64,000 nt of DNA. Origin: Spirosoma sp. SC4-14. Lineage in GTDB: Bacteria; Bacteroidota; Bacteroidia; Cytophagales; Spirosomataceae. The position numbers and the translations under genes are program-made. This document shows positions 23,944-33,105 of the stretch, piece by piece. The stretch's first letter is position 1. Every line of letters starts with the position of its first letter. The DNA lies in the NCBI RefSeq assembly GCF_037201965.1, contig NZ_CP147518.1, positions 2,969,001 to 3,033,000 on the forward strand, read 5' to 3'. The notes under the pieces were generated by a model, which searched no databases, had not been told where the DNA came from, and was given only the letters and a program-made list of their open reading frames with translations.

Positions 23944-25310
23944 CCATTCGCCAGCGGATAACCATTGCCTTTACGGTTGTTGTGGTCACGTTGTTTGCGT
24001 TGTTTTCGCTGTTTATCTATACGACCTACAGTAGTTACCGATACACGCTGTTTATGAGTCGGCTCGAACGGCGGGCCGAAGCAACGAAAACGTTTCTGAC
24101 CGACCGGCCAACCTTTCGGGGCACTATCATCATTACGCTGACTGAGCAGTATGAGGCTCTGTTCGATCAGGACGACACTATTATTTATTCGTCGGCTGAA
24201 GAAAACGATTATGTTCCTACTCCGAAATTTCTGGAAAAAGTCAGGCAGGAACACCTGATCAAATTCAGGTATCGAACTCCGTCCTGGACGAGCCAGAAAG
24301 AAGGTGTTGCTCTGGCGTTTGTTCAGGATAGTAAAACCTATGTTGCTATCGTAACAGCCTATGATTTACATGGTCATCAGGCTGGGCGGTCGCTGGTACT
24401 CAGTCTGGTTGTGGGTAATGTGCTGGCGTTGCTGGTAATTGCGCTAAGCGGGCTGTGGCTTTCCGATCGGGCCATGCGACCATTCGACCGGCTGATTACG
24501 CAAATTGACCAGGCTCCCATTGATGATTTCGCCTTTCGACTTCGAATGGGCAAACGGCCTAATGAAGCAAATCGGATTGCGGGCTCGTTTAATTCACTAT
24601 TAGGCAGGTTGCAGGAACTGGCCAAAAGTCAGCACCAGTTTGTTAACTATGCATCGCACGAACTCCGAACCCCACTGGCTGTGGTGAAAGGGCATCTGGA
24701 AACAGCGATGGCCTATGAAAACATGCTGCCGGGCGTTCGGATCAGCGTAGGTATTGCTCTGACGAGACTCAACACGGCTATCGATCTGGCTAATGCCTTA
24801 CTCAAACTGGCCGAAATTGAAGGAATCGATTCGGGGGCTCTCTGGGAAGAGGTTAATGTGGCCGATCTGGTGATGGACACTGTGCAAATGCTGGAGCAGG
24901 CTTATCCCGGACAGGTGATTCACGTTCAGTTTTCCGATGCCTTTATTGCCAACAGTACCGAAGGGCAGGTGCGGGGTATCCCGAATCTGTTGCAAACAGC
25001 AGTTGGTAATGTGGCCGATAATGCCTGTAAGTATGCGAATGGTAAACCCATTGATCTGAAACTGGATTATGTGCCGGGAAGAATCGAAATTCAGGTAAAA
25101 GACTGGGGAATTGGTATACCGGCCGACGATCTGGACAATGTATTTATTCCAATGATGCGAGCCGGAAACGTGGGGAGCGCTCGCGGGTTTGGCCTGGGAC
25201 TAACGCTGGCCAAACGGATTATTGAACATCATCGGGGTGAGTTGACCATTCAGTCGACAATGGGGAAAGGAACAACCGTAACAATACAATTGCCCATTCA
25301 CGACGATTGA
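23940..25310 (+). CDS. Membrane sensor histidine kinase
   Basis: This 456-residue kinase has two transmembrane segments (about 10-30 and 158-182) flanking a periplasmic sensing domain of about 125 residues. A HAMP-like linker follows, then the dimerisation domain with phospho-acceptor His240 in NYASHELRTPLAVV and the ATPase domain with N-box NVADNACKYANG, G1 DWGIGIP and G2 GFGLGLTLAKRI. It partners the response regulator that overlaps it. The signal is unknown; CusS- or RprX-like kinases of this architecture sense metals or envelope stress. Confidence 0.93.
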   Translation: MTIRQRITIAFTVVVVTLFALFSLFIYTTYSSYRYTLFMSRLERRAEATKTFLTDRPTFRGTIIITLTEQYEALFDQDDTIIYSSAEENDYVPTPKFLEKVRQEHLIKFRYRTPSWTSQKEGVALAFVQDSKTYVAIVTAYDLHGHQAGRSLVLSLVVGNVLALLVIALSGLWLSDRAMRPFDRLITQIDQAPIDDFAFRLRMGKRPNEANRIAGSFNSLLGRLQELAKSQHQFVNYASHELRTPLAVVKGHLETAMAYENMLPGVRISVGIALTRLNTAIDLANALLKLAEIEGIDSGALWEEVNVADLVMDTVQMLEQAYPGQVIHVQFSDAFIANSTEGQVRGIPNLLQTAVGNVADNACKYANGKPIDLKLDYVPGRIEIQVKDWGIGIPADDLDNVFIPMMRAGNVGSARGFGLGLTLAKRIIEHHRGELTIQSTMGKGTTVTIQLPIHDD

Positions 25311-25345
25311 TAGTGGTCGATAGTCATTCGGCGTCATTAGTCATT

Positions 25346-25420
25346 GTCTACAGAGGCACAGAGTCCACGGAGTTTTAGTCAGTTGCAGGTATTCTCTGTG
25401 GACTCTGGGCCTCTGTGGAC
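25346..25420. repeat. Imperfect 27-bp inverted repeat of the CACAGAG type
   Basis: Arms 25346-25372 and 25394-25420 pair at 24 of 27 positions across a 21-base loop, with words such as ACAGAGGCACAGAG and CTCTGTGGACTCTG. Words of this type recur in intergenic regions of many bacterial genomes. It lies between the kinase gene and the end of the 1112-residue fusion gene and may also work as a terminator. Confidence 0.5.
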
Positions 25421-25499
25421 AATAAAACCCCGGTTAAGCCCAGTAGCTTACATCTCTATTAACGAATAAGGCCGAAGGTAAATAACATCCAACATTCAA

Positions 25500-28400
25500 T
25501 TAACCGACGAAACTGCACAGCGATATTATATGATCTTTGCTACCATCGGTTACCCACGAATCGAGCTGAGCGGGGTCTTTCATTTGCTGCCCCCGGAATC
25601 GAGGTACGTCAATATACCCACATTGCACGTCGGCCAGGGCCGACATATCGCTCCATAGCTTTTCAATCTGCGCAACCGGGTAAATGTCTTCCTGGCCGTG
25701 ACCCCAACGATATTTAACATCCTTGATGGTTACGTAAGTAGGAATCCGATGCGCAACGCTTCGTACGGCTTTGGCCAATTGCGCTTCATCTCCTTTTTGC
25801 AGATCGTTGCGGGTGAGGCCAAAAAGCTGGAGCAGCGAATCGACCTGAATCCAGGTGGTATTGGTGTTGTAATAGCTCAGGTTCAACTCATCTTCTTCGC
25901 GGGGTTGCGCTAAGCCTTCCAGCAGGCGGATATGGCCGTTGACACGCGCCAGCCCACCCCCACGGTCCTCAATCCGACGGGGCACAACCTCAAAGGTAAG
26001 CATGTTACCCGATGTCAGATGATAGCCCAGAGCAGCCGGATCAACGTCGGCACCGAGCGTATCGATGTTGTGCAGCATGAGTGTTTCAACCTCAGGGTGC
26101 TTGGCCAGCAGTTTTGCCAGTGTGCCGTTGCGCAGCATGTTCGATACTTCGTACCAGTGTCCAAGTGGAGAAAACCGTTGGGCCGCAATGTTATCGACGT
26201 AATCGGTGCCTTCGCCTTTCGATTTGGCCCAGCCAATCATCGACTGACGAACTGCATCCCGAACTTTCTGCTTATTTTCATCGAGAGTTTCCTGCGGCAT
26301 TTCTTCCCACATGAACCGCAAATCGCGCTCCATCGGCACAAAACGTTGCCCAATAGACCGCCCCGGCGACAGATAGGTTGAGCCCTGATAACCGAAATTC
26401 CCTGTCTGCTCCAGTTTTTTCTGAATAGGTCCGTGCGTCAGGTAACTCGTTGCCACCAGGTGCGGAATCAGCACGTTATACGTCTGAGACAGTTTCCGGG
26501 TTTTGGCCATGTGAATCTCCAGAAAACTCCGATGAACACCGTCTATCTCCACGAAAGGGTTGATGGTTTTAATAACCCCGGCCCCTTTGGTCCAGCGGCT
26601 ACCCACTCCGGCTCCCAGACTCAGTACGCCAACTTTGCCCGCCCGGATGGCTTCTTCACCAACCTGCGCATAAGACGATAGGGCCTCTAGCTGAGCAATG
26701 TCTTCTGGCTTTACATCTTCGATGGTTGTTTCGGCCAGCAGGCGGTTACGTGCCAGACCAATTCGGCCTTTTTGCAATTCTTCCCGAATTTCTTCGTGCT
26801 GAATATAGTCGAATCCGTTTTCCTTCTTGATCCGGTCCGCTTTTTCGTTCTCAACGCTTCGGTTGCTCTGCGACGTTGGGTCCGACACTTTAAACAGATT
26901 GCTGACAATGGTGCGCAGGAGCGGATACGCCAGATTGTTCTGTTCGCAGTAGGTTGTGAAATAGTCGATTTCGGCCCGGCGGATGTATGGAATTGACCCC
27001 GGCTCTTTCCGTACCAGCTCCGATACATGAATGCCATAATATTGCTCGGGCATCAGGGCTTCATTTCCTTTGTGCAGACTAGCCCAGGTACCTTTTGGGT
27101 TGATGCTCCAGTTGTATACGACCGGCTCCATGGCAAAGGGCAGCGAGTCGGACAGTTCATTCTTGGTTTTTCGCAGAATGTCCAGCACCTGCATTTTGTA
27201 ATCTTCGTATTGAGCCGGATTCACAAACATGCCCATACCGCCACCCGACATGCCGCCCAGCATCAGAAAGCCATAGTAGTCGTCGCCAAACTGTTTTTTG
27301 GCTTTGGCAATGATCTGCTCGGTGAAATAGGTAGAGGCCCAGGGGATGATAGTTTTGATAGGCCCTTCCCAGTTTCGGGCAGTATTGGCGCCTAATTTCT
27401 TAATATCACCTTCTTTGATAGCGGCCAGAATGTTATCAAAAATCTGGTTTGTCTGTTGCCGGGCGGCCCATTCTTTTTCGCCCCGGAGCAGGTATTTTTC
27501 GGATACCATTTCCAGAATTGGGCCCACATTGGACGCCATGCCACCGTGCATCAGCACCAGCGAGTTCATGATTTTCTCCTGAATGTCGGGGTGTACGGCC
27601 TCGCCCTGCAATACGCGGTGACGCGGTAGCAGTGTGCCCCGGCTGATGCCATATTCCGGGTCGCCTTCCTGCGCAAATGTACCCTGAATGGCTTTGATGC
27701 CTGGCCAGACACCGCCCGAGTCCTGCCAGCCACCGCCCGAACCACCAATCCATTCGCCCAGAATAGCCCGTGAAGCTACCAGCCGTCGTTCGCTCTCTTC
27801 AAGGCCACCTTCCAGATTGCGCGTTTGGCCCGTAGCCCGCATCAGCAGGCTGATGATCGAGCCCAGCAGGTTGGTCGACACGGCAAAGCGGGAACCTTTC
27901 GGAATATCATTTACTTTCGTAACGAGTTCGATACCCATACCTGGTGCAACCACACGACTCAGAATATCGGCCAGCGACTGGTTTGTTCCCTCAAACGATG
28001 GCGGAATCAGTCCCGATGCAATAACCCCGGCTTTAATCAGGCTCAGGTAATCGTTTCCGAAATTGAACAGATCGGCCAGATCATGAACGTCTTTTGTGGT
28101 ATTTAAATCAACGCTGGTCAGCCGAAGAACCGGCTCCGAAATAACCCGCACATAACAATGCAGGGGTGGGCGGATATCTTTGTCGCGCCCAAAAACTCCC
28201 AGATCTATCGAGATATTGATTACGCGGGCCCCTTCGGGATAATCCATGCCGAGAAAGAAAATATCCGACCAGCCGCTGTGGGTCAGATCCATACGCACAG
28301 ATGTCTGCTCGTGAAGAATCGGGTAAAAGAGCGAACTATCGGCGCGTTGGAGGAGTTTTGGGTGAATCCGAATCGGGTGTTCGTCCTGATGGCCAACGCG

Positions 28401-28838
28401 AAACATCCACTGATTGCCTTTACTCGACCGAACGCTTTTGCGAACCTGGTCGGCCAGAATCTGAAACGACAGATGATGGTAACTGTCGGCCAGAGCGCTA
28501 AACAGCATAGCATTCGGTCCCTGTTTGTCGAGTTCGTGCAGGAATGTAGCAATGGCCTGTTCAAATCGGCGGGATAGCAAATCTTCGAAACCGGTATAGG
28601 GAATTTTGCCAATTGCCGGTGTTTCTCTGGCATCCATCAGAAAAAACCGAAAACCGGCATATAAGAAAAGAATGGCTCGTACTTTATCGTATAAATTAGT
28701 GGTAGACTTTCTGAATTCGTCCAGTTCGCGGAGCGATTTCAGCAGGTTAGTGGCAGAGAGCTTTCTGCTTAATTCAAAAAAGGATCGGTTACGGACAGCA
28801 GGATCAGCAGAAGTAATTGTTTCTACGAAAACATTCAT
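25500..28838 (-). CDS. Fusion of fucokinase-like GHMP kinase and UDP-sugar pyrophosphorylase (UDPGP) domains
   Basis: This 1112-residue cytoplasmic protein has no signal. Residues of about 180-560 resemble the L-fucokinase branch of GHMP kinases: a P-loop-like PKGSRFAVST (313-322), the family-specific GGGWQDSGG (368-376) and a C-terminal GGMSGGGMGMFV (about 528-539). The P-loop departs from the usual PxGSGLGTSS, so kinase activity is uncertain. Residues of about 735-1100 match the UDPGP family: LGAGVGSRW (741-749), a HNIDTLGADVD block (about 923-933) and YNTNTTWI (about 989-996). The likely role is sugar to sugar-1-phosphate to UDP-sugar in one polypeptide. The downstream half is often annotated UTP-glucose-1-phosphate uridylyltransferase. 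A GalU-like gene lies 89 bases upstream on the same strand. Confidence 0.78.
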   Translation of the reverse strand: MNVFVETITSADPAVRNRSFFELSRKLSATNLLKSLRELDEFRKSTTNLYDKVRAILFLYAGFRFFLMDARETPAIGKIPYTGFEDLLSRRFEQAIATFLHELDKQGPNAMLFSALADSYHHLSFQILADQVRKSVRSSKGNQWMFRVGHQDEHPIRIHPKLLQRADSSLFYPILHEQTSVRMDLTHSGWSDIFFLGMDYPEGARVINISIDLGVFGRDKDIRPPLHCYVRVISEPVLRLTSVDLNTTKDVHDLADLFNFGNDYLSLIKAGVIASGLIPPSFEGTNQSLADILSRVVAPGMGIELVTKVNDIPKGSRFAVSTNLLGSIISLLMRATGQTRNLEGGLEESERRLVASRAILGEWIGGSGGGWQDSGGVWPGIKAIQGTFAQEGDPEYGISRGTLLPRHRVLQGEAVHPDIQEKIMNSLVLMHGGMASNVGPILEMVSEKYLLRGEKEWAARQQTNQIFDNILAAIKEGDIKKLGANTARNWEGPIKTIIPWASTYFTEQIIAKAKKQFGDDYYGFLMLGGMSGGGMGMFVNPAQYEDYKMQVLDILRKTKNELSDSLPFAMEPVVYNWSINPKGTWASLHKGNEALMPEQYYGIHVSELVRKEPGSIPYIRRAEIDYFTTYCEQNNLAYPLLRTIVSNLFKVSDPTSQSNRSVENEKADRIKKENGFDYIQHEEIREELQKGRIGLARNRLLAETTIEDVKPEDIAQLEALSSYAQVGEEAIRAGKVGVLSLGAGVGSRWTKGAGVIKTINPFVEIDGVHRSFLEIHMAKTRKLSQTYNVLIPHLVATSYLTHGPIQKKLEQTGNFGYQGSTYLSPGRSIGQRFVPMERDLRFMWEEMPQETLDENKQKVRDAVRQSMIGWAKSKGEGTDYVDNIAAQRFSPLGHWYEVSNMLRNGTLAKLLAKHPEVETLMLHNIDTLGADVDPAALGYHLTSGNMLTFEVVPRRIEDRGGGLARVNGHIRLLEGLAQPREEDELNLSYYNTNTTWIQVDSLLQLFGLTRNDLQKGDEAQLAKAVRSVAHRIPTYVTIKDVKYRWGHGQEDIYPVAQIEKLWSDMSALADVQCGYIDVPRFRGQQMKDPAQLDSWVTDGSKDHIISLCSFVG

Positions 28839-28927
28839 ATTCGCTTCTTAGATGGAAGGTAATGATTGAATTGTTGAATGATTGAATGACTGAATTATGA
28901 TTCGTAAGTCAACAAGTCAATCATTTA

Positions 28928-29881
28928 TTATTTCACTGTTTTTCTTGTGTTGGCTTCGGCCAGAAGCTCTACCATTGATGTTAGCGTTTCGTCGTGGGCT
29001 ACGCCCGCCAGTCCTAGTGCTATTTGAGCCCGAAGTAGCCCATTACGCGCACTCAGATCGTAGCGATTTCCTTTTACCTCCAGTGCCAGATATTTCTCGT
29101 TTTCGGCTAGTTCCTGTAGCGTAGGCGTTAACAGAATATTGCTGTTTCCCTGGGCAATCTGTTTCTCCAGTATCTCGAAAACCGTAGGTGTAAACACATG
29201 CATACCAAAGAAGCAGAGGTAATAGCCAACCCGCAGACCAGGGGTTTGCAGTTCGAGTTCGGCAATGCTAAGTGATGGTTTTTCGATAATTTTGTCGATC
29301 TGATAAACCCCCGTCATGTTCGGGACGTGTTTGCCGGTGAGGGTTCCGTATCGCCCGATCTGGTGTTCGATAGTTGGGTTTACGGCCGATACCGAACACT
29401 CTTCCTGGGTTGCCAGTTCGATCAGTTGAGCAGCACAACGTTTGCTGGTAATATTCGAAACATATAAATAATCGCCCAGCAGCAGCAGAAATGGTTCGTT
29501 GTTGACAAAATCTTTGGCACAATAAACCGCATGACCATAGCCCAGGGGTTCCTGTTGCTCCGTAAAGTGAATCCGGCTGATAAGATGGTCTATTTTGTCG
29601 GCTTCCTCGCGGGCCCAGTCGACGCTTTTAAAGGATTTGACAAGATTGTCGCGCAGGGAGGTGAAGGCGCTCGTATAGCGTTCGCCATCGCCGGGGGCAC
29701 AAACAACGCAAATTTCCTCGATGCCGCTCAGAAAAGCTTCTTCGGCAATGGCCTGAATTACAGGCTTGTATAATCCGTCTATATCAATAACCGGAAGCAT
29801 GCCTTTCTGGATCGTATCGGCTACCGGGTACAAACGTTCTCCGCGAGCGGCTGCGGTAATAACAGCTTTTTTTACTTTCAT
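28928..29881 (-). CDS. Divergent GalU-like nucleotidyltransferase
   Basis: This 317-residue protein has the nucleotidyltransferase fold of UTP-glucose-1-phosphate uridylyltransferases. The nucleotide-binding loop reads AARGERLYPVADTIQKGMLP (G14, R16), where GalU has GxGTRFLPxT...KxMLP, so the first glycines are replaced. Other GalU features remain: EICVVCAPGDGERY, a QQEPLGYGHAVYCA block and LLLLGDYLY with the metal-binding Asp. It lies directly upstream of the kinase-pyrophosphorylase fusion and is probably in the same operon. It may make a UDP- or dTDP-sugar, or have a regulatory role given the altered loop. Confidence 0.8.
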   Translation of the reverse strand: MKVKKAVITAAARGERLYPVADTIQKGMLPVIDIDGLYKPVIQAIAEEAFLSGIEEICVVCAPGDGERYTSAFTSLRDNLVKSFKSVDWAREEADKIDHLISRIHFTEQQEPLGYGHAVYCAKDFVNNEPFLLLLGDYLYVSNITSKRCAAQLIELATQEECSVSAVNPTIEHQIGRYGTLTGKHVPNMTGVYQIDKIIEKPSLSIAELELQTPGLRVGYYLCFFGMHVFTPTVFEILEKQIAQGNSNILLTPTLQELAENEKYLALEVKGNRYDLSARNGLLRAQIALGLAGVAHDETLTSMVELLAEANTRKTVK

Positions 29882-30066
29882 TGGTCAACTAGTATCAGCC
29901 GTCGAATATACGGGTACATTGCTGATCTAACCAAACCTTGGGTATAGGGAGAGGGGATGATTTAGGTAGTTAATCTATTAACTGGTAAACAAATCAGCTT
30001 TCTTAAACATACGACTGAGCCCGTTTCTAACTACAGACTATGCTGTTGATGGGTGATAGTAACAGG

Positions 30067-30104
30067 AATGGTCAGGTTTGATAACGTTATCAAACCTGAC
30101 CATT
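30067..30104. terminator. 38-bp perfect palindrome after trpB-like gene
   Basis: Bases 30067-30085 are the exact reverse complement of 30086-30104, centred on AAC|GTT, so a 19-bp palindrome with no spacer. It lies 13 bases beyond the end of the minus-strand trpB-like gene and contains GGTTTGATAACGTTATCAAA. It most likely terminates that gene. Confidence 0.7.
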
Positions 30105-30116
30105 GAAGCAGCTTTT

Positions 30117-31484
30117 CTAGGCAATCAACGGCGTGTCGAGTTCGGCGAGCGATGCCTGAATTTCTTCGGAGGTGACCTCGTGCTCTACCAGTTTGCCGCT
30201 CAGATACTGTTCGTAGGCGCTCATGTCGAAGTGGCCGTGGCCGCACAGGTTAAACAAAATGGTTTTGGCTTTGCCTTCTTCTTTGGCCTGTTTGGCTTCG
30301 CGGATAACCGTTGCAATGGCATGAGTGGCTTCGGGGGCCGGAATAATGCCTTCGGTCCGGGCAAACTGAATACCCGCATCGAAACATTCGAGTTGTTTAA
30401 ATGCCTGGGCTTCAATGAGTCCATCGTTTAGCAATTGACTCACAATAGCGCCAGCTCCATGATACCGCAACCCTCCGGCATGAATCGGTGCCGGAATGAA
30501 ATTATGGCCGAGCGTATACATCGGAATCAAGGGCGTCATCCCAACCGTATCGCCCAGGTCGTAGCGGAACACCCCGCGCGTGAGTTTCGGACACGAGGCT
30601 GGTTCGGCTGCAATGCAGCGAATCTGCTTGCCTTCAGTCAGGTTATAGCGTAGAAACGGAAACGAGATGCCTGCAAAGTTGGAGCCTCCTCCAAACGGTG
30701 CCACCACAATATCCGGGAAGTCGTCGGCCAGTTCTAGTTGCTTGATGGCTTCCAGTCCAATCACCGTCTGATGCATCAGCACATGATTGAGTACCGAGCC
30801 AAGCGCATATTTCGTGTGCTCATCCTGCATGGCCAGCTCTACCGCTTCCGAAATGGCAATGCCGAGACTACCGGGCGAGTTGGGGTCCTGGGCCAGAATC
30901 TGCCGACCGGCGGCCGTACGTTCCGATGGCGATGGATATACGCTGGCCCCCCAGGTATTCATCATGATTTTTCGATAAGGCTTGCCGTCATAACTGGCAC
31001 GAACCATATAAACCTCACAGTCGATACCGAACAACTGGCAGGCAAAGCTAAGCGCGCTTCCCCATTGACCGGCCCCGGTTTCGGTCGTAATCCGTTTCAC
31101 ACCCGCCTGTTTGTTATAAAAAGCCTGTGGCACGGCCGTATTCGGTTTATGCGAACCCGCCGGACTAACGCCTTCGTATTTATAGTAGATTTTGGCGGGT
31201 GTGTCGAGCAGTTTTTCCAGACGCGATGCCCGGATGAGGGGAGTTGGCCGCCAGATTTTGTAAATCTCCCGTACTTCGTCTGGAATATCGACCCAGGTGT
31301 CGGTGGTCACTTCCTGCTTGATCAACTCCATCGGAAACAGTGGAGCCAGCATGTCGGGGCCGATGGGTTCGTGCGTGCCCGGATGAAGCGGTGGAAGTGG
31401 CTTGTTGGGCATGTCGGCCACAATGTTGTACCATTGCTCAGGAATAGCCGATTCGGGCAAATTGATCTTCTTGAACTGTGTCAT
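30117..31484 (-). CDS. trpB: TrpB2-type tryptophan synthase beta-like PLP enzyme
   Basis: This 455-residue protein matches the TrpB2 branch, which is longer than the classical beta subunit (about 400) and often works without TrpA. The PLP lysine is Lys113 in YYKYEGVSPAGSHKPNTA. The ETGAGQWGSALSFAC block and the glycine-rich phosphate loop APFGGGSNFAG are present. The enzyme joins indole and serine to make tryptophan, and TrpB2 may salvage indole. No trpA or other trp gene lies nearby, which supports a stand-alone role. It is transcribed alone, divergent from the DUF4403 gene. Confidence 0.9.
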   Translation of the reverse strand: MTQFKKINLPESAIPEQWYNIVADMPNKPLPPLHPGTHEPIGPDMLAPLFPMELIKQEVTTDTWVDIPDEVREIYKIWRPTPLIRASRLEKLLDTPAKIYYKYEGVSPAGSHKPNTAVPQAFYNKQAGVKRITTETGAGQWGSALSFACQLFGIDCEVYMVRASYDGKPYRKIMMNTWGASVYPSPSERTAAGRQILAQDPNSPGSLGIAISEAVELAMQDEHTKYALGSVLNHVLMHQTVIGLEAIKQLELADDFPDIVVAPFGGGSNFAGISFPFLRYNLTEGKQIRCIAAEPASCPKLTRGVFRYDLGDTVGMTPLIPMYTLGHNFIPAPIHAGGLRYHGAGAIVSQLLNDGLIEAQAFKQLECFDAGIQFARTEGIIPAPEATHAIATVIREAKQAKEEGKAKTILFNLCGHGHFDMSAYEQYLSGKLVEHEVTSEEIQASLAELDTPLIA

Positions 31485-31619
31485 AATTTCTAACGATGGC
31501 CGGTGGGGCCGGGTTTAGGAGCAACGATGTAAAACAGTAGTTTTTGGGGCAATCTACTCACGGAGCGCTATAAAAAGCAACCAATTGATGTAACTTAGCT
31601 GTTCAATCAACTACCTGTT

Positions 31620-33038
31620 ATGCGCCGTCTTGTCGTGGTTTGTCTGGCTGTTGTCTGGCTCCTGGCTGGCAATCTGAGTTGTCAGTCACCCCACAATCAA
31701 CTTAACCCCAAAGCACCTAAAGCCGCTTATTCTACCACCGAAATGGAAGTTCGTAACGAACGTTTTCTCTCCACCGTACATGTTCCTGTCTCGATAGCGC
31801 TGGCCGATGTCGAACGGCAGATTAACACGCAGGTTAATGGCCTGATCTATGAAGATACTAGTCTCGACGACAACAATCGGGATCAATTCATGACCAAAGT
31901 CTGGAAGCGGGGCACTATTCTTGTCAATGCACAGGACAGCCTGTTTCATTTTACGGTTCCGCTCCGAATCTGGGCTAAAGCGGGCGTATCGGTACTGGGT
32001 TTTACGCAGTATAAAGAAACCGAATTTGAAATCGACCTGCGTTTCAAAACAAAATTCGACCTCGATACCGACTGGTCGGCGCATACGCAAACCCAGGCCG
32101 ATGGCTATGGCTGGGTTCGGCGGCCAACGGTTAGTGTGATTGGGGTCAATATTCCCATCACGAATATTGTTGGGCGGTTGATCGACAAAAATCTGGGTAC
32201 TATCACCAAAGCCCTGGATCAGCAGATACGCCGGAACGTCGATCTGCGAACCCCCGTGCTGAAAGCCTGGAATACACTGCGGGAGCCATATCTGATTTCT
32301 GAAAAATACCGCACCTATTTACAGGTTGTTCCCAAACGGGTTCTAATTACTCCGCTTCGTTTCGAAGGGCGTTTTATTCGGGCAACAATTGGTATTGAAG
32401 GCTATACACTCACCACAACGGGGGTGAAGCCCGATGTTCGTCCTGTTGTTTCACTACCCGATCTGACGGTCGTGTCGCAGGTGAAGGATGATTTTCAGAT
32501 TGGCTTGCTAAGTGAAGCGAGCTATCAGGAAGCCGCCCGAATTGCCAGCGAAGAGTTTGTGGGCAAGAGTTTTTCGTTTAGTAATGACCGGTATAACATC
32601 ACCATCACCAGCATGGAAATGTATGGTCAGAATGAAACCCTTATTATTAAGGCTGGCTTGAAAGGAACCATCAATGGCGATATTTATTTGCGTGGACGCC
32701 CATATTATGACGCACAGAGCCAAACCGTTTCGCTGAAAGATCTGGTCTATGATCTGGATACAAAAAACATTCTCCAACGGTCGGCCAGTTGGTTGCTGAA
32801 AGGTACATTTGCCCGTACGCTGGAGAAGCAACTGACAATTCCGGTTGGCTCGCAAATTGCCGATATGCACAAACTGCTTCAGGATAAGCTTAAAAACAAT
32901 CAACTGGCTAAAGGCGTCGTTGTCAATGGCCACATCGACGAAATCAAACCCGATCAGGTTTACCTGACTCCAACTGCTTTGCTGGCCGTTGTCAATGCGC
33001 GTGGCCGTGTCGACATCAAAGTCGACGGTTTGCACTAA
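31620..33038 (+). CDS. DUF4403-family lipoprotein
   Basis: This 472-residue protein has a lipoprotein signal with lipobox GNLSC (Cys21). The sequence fits the DUF4403 family found in Bacteroidota and Proteobacteria: repeated beta-rich units such as STVHVPVSIALADVERQIN, FHFTVPLRIWAKAGVS and IGVNIPITNIVGRLIDKNLG, and C-terminal SQIADMHKLLQDKL. The pattern suggests a tubular lipid-binding or BPI-like fold at the outer membrane. The function is unknown. A classical terminator follows at 33064-33105. Confidence 0.8.
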   Translation: MRRLVVVCLAVVWLLAGNLSCQSPHNQLNPKAPKAAYSTTEMEVRNERFLSTVHVPVSIALADVERQINTQVNGLIYEDTSLDDNNRDQFMTKVWKRGTILVNAQDSLFHFTVPLRIWAKAGVSVLGFTQYKETEFEIDLRFKTKFDLDTDWSAHTQTQADGYGWVRRPTVSVIGVNIPITNIVGRLIDKNLGTITKALDQQIRRNVDLRTPVLKAWNTLREPYLISEKYRTYLQVVPKRVLITPLRFEGRFIRATIGIEGYTLTTTGVKPDVRPVVSLPDLTVVSQVKDDFQIGLLSEASYQEAARIASEEFVGKSFSFSNDRYNITITSMEMYGQNETLIIKAGLKGTINGDIYLRGRPYYDAQSQTVSLKDLVYDLDTKNILQRSASWLLKGTFARTLEKQLTIPVGSQIADMHKLLQDKLKNNQLAKGVVVNGHIDEIKPDQVYLTPTALLAVVNARGRVDIKVDGLH

Positions 33039-33063
33039 GAGCAGGCATCTGACGCTTACTTCT

Positions 33064-33105
33064 GCCCCTCCTCAAGGCTATGCTATTGAGGAGGGGCTTT
33101 TGTTT
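33064..33105 (+). terminator. Intrinsic terminator after DUF4403 gene
   Basis: GCCCCTCCTCAA at 33064-33075 pairs perfectly with TTGAGGAGGGGC at 33086-33097, followed by TTTTGTTTTT. This is the most classical rho-independent terminator in the window. Confidence 0.9.

Noticed and set aside
25346..25420. Possible CRISPR or integron-like repeat
   Set aside because: Only one inverted pair is present, with no array, spacer series or cas/integrase gene nearby.
30067..30104. 38-bp palindrome as a regulator operator
   Set aside because: Perfect dyad symmetry without spacer could suit a dimeric repressor, but its place 13 bases after a gene end, far from any start codon, fits a terminator better.
30738..31493. 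A 251-codon plus-strand open frame opposite the trpB-like gene
   Set aside because: It is the mirror of a strongly conserved PLP enzyme; its product has antisense-type composition and no family motif.
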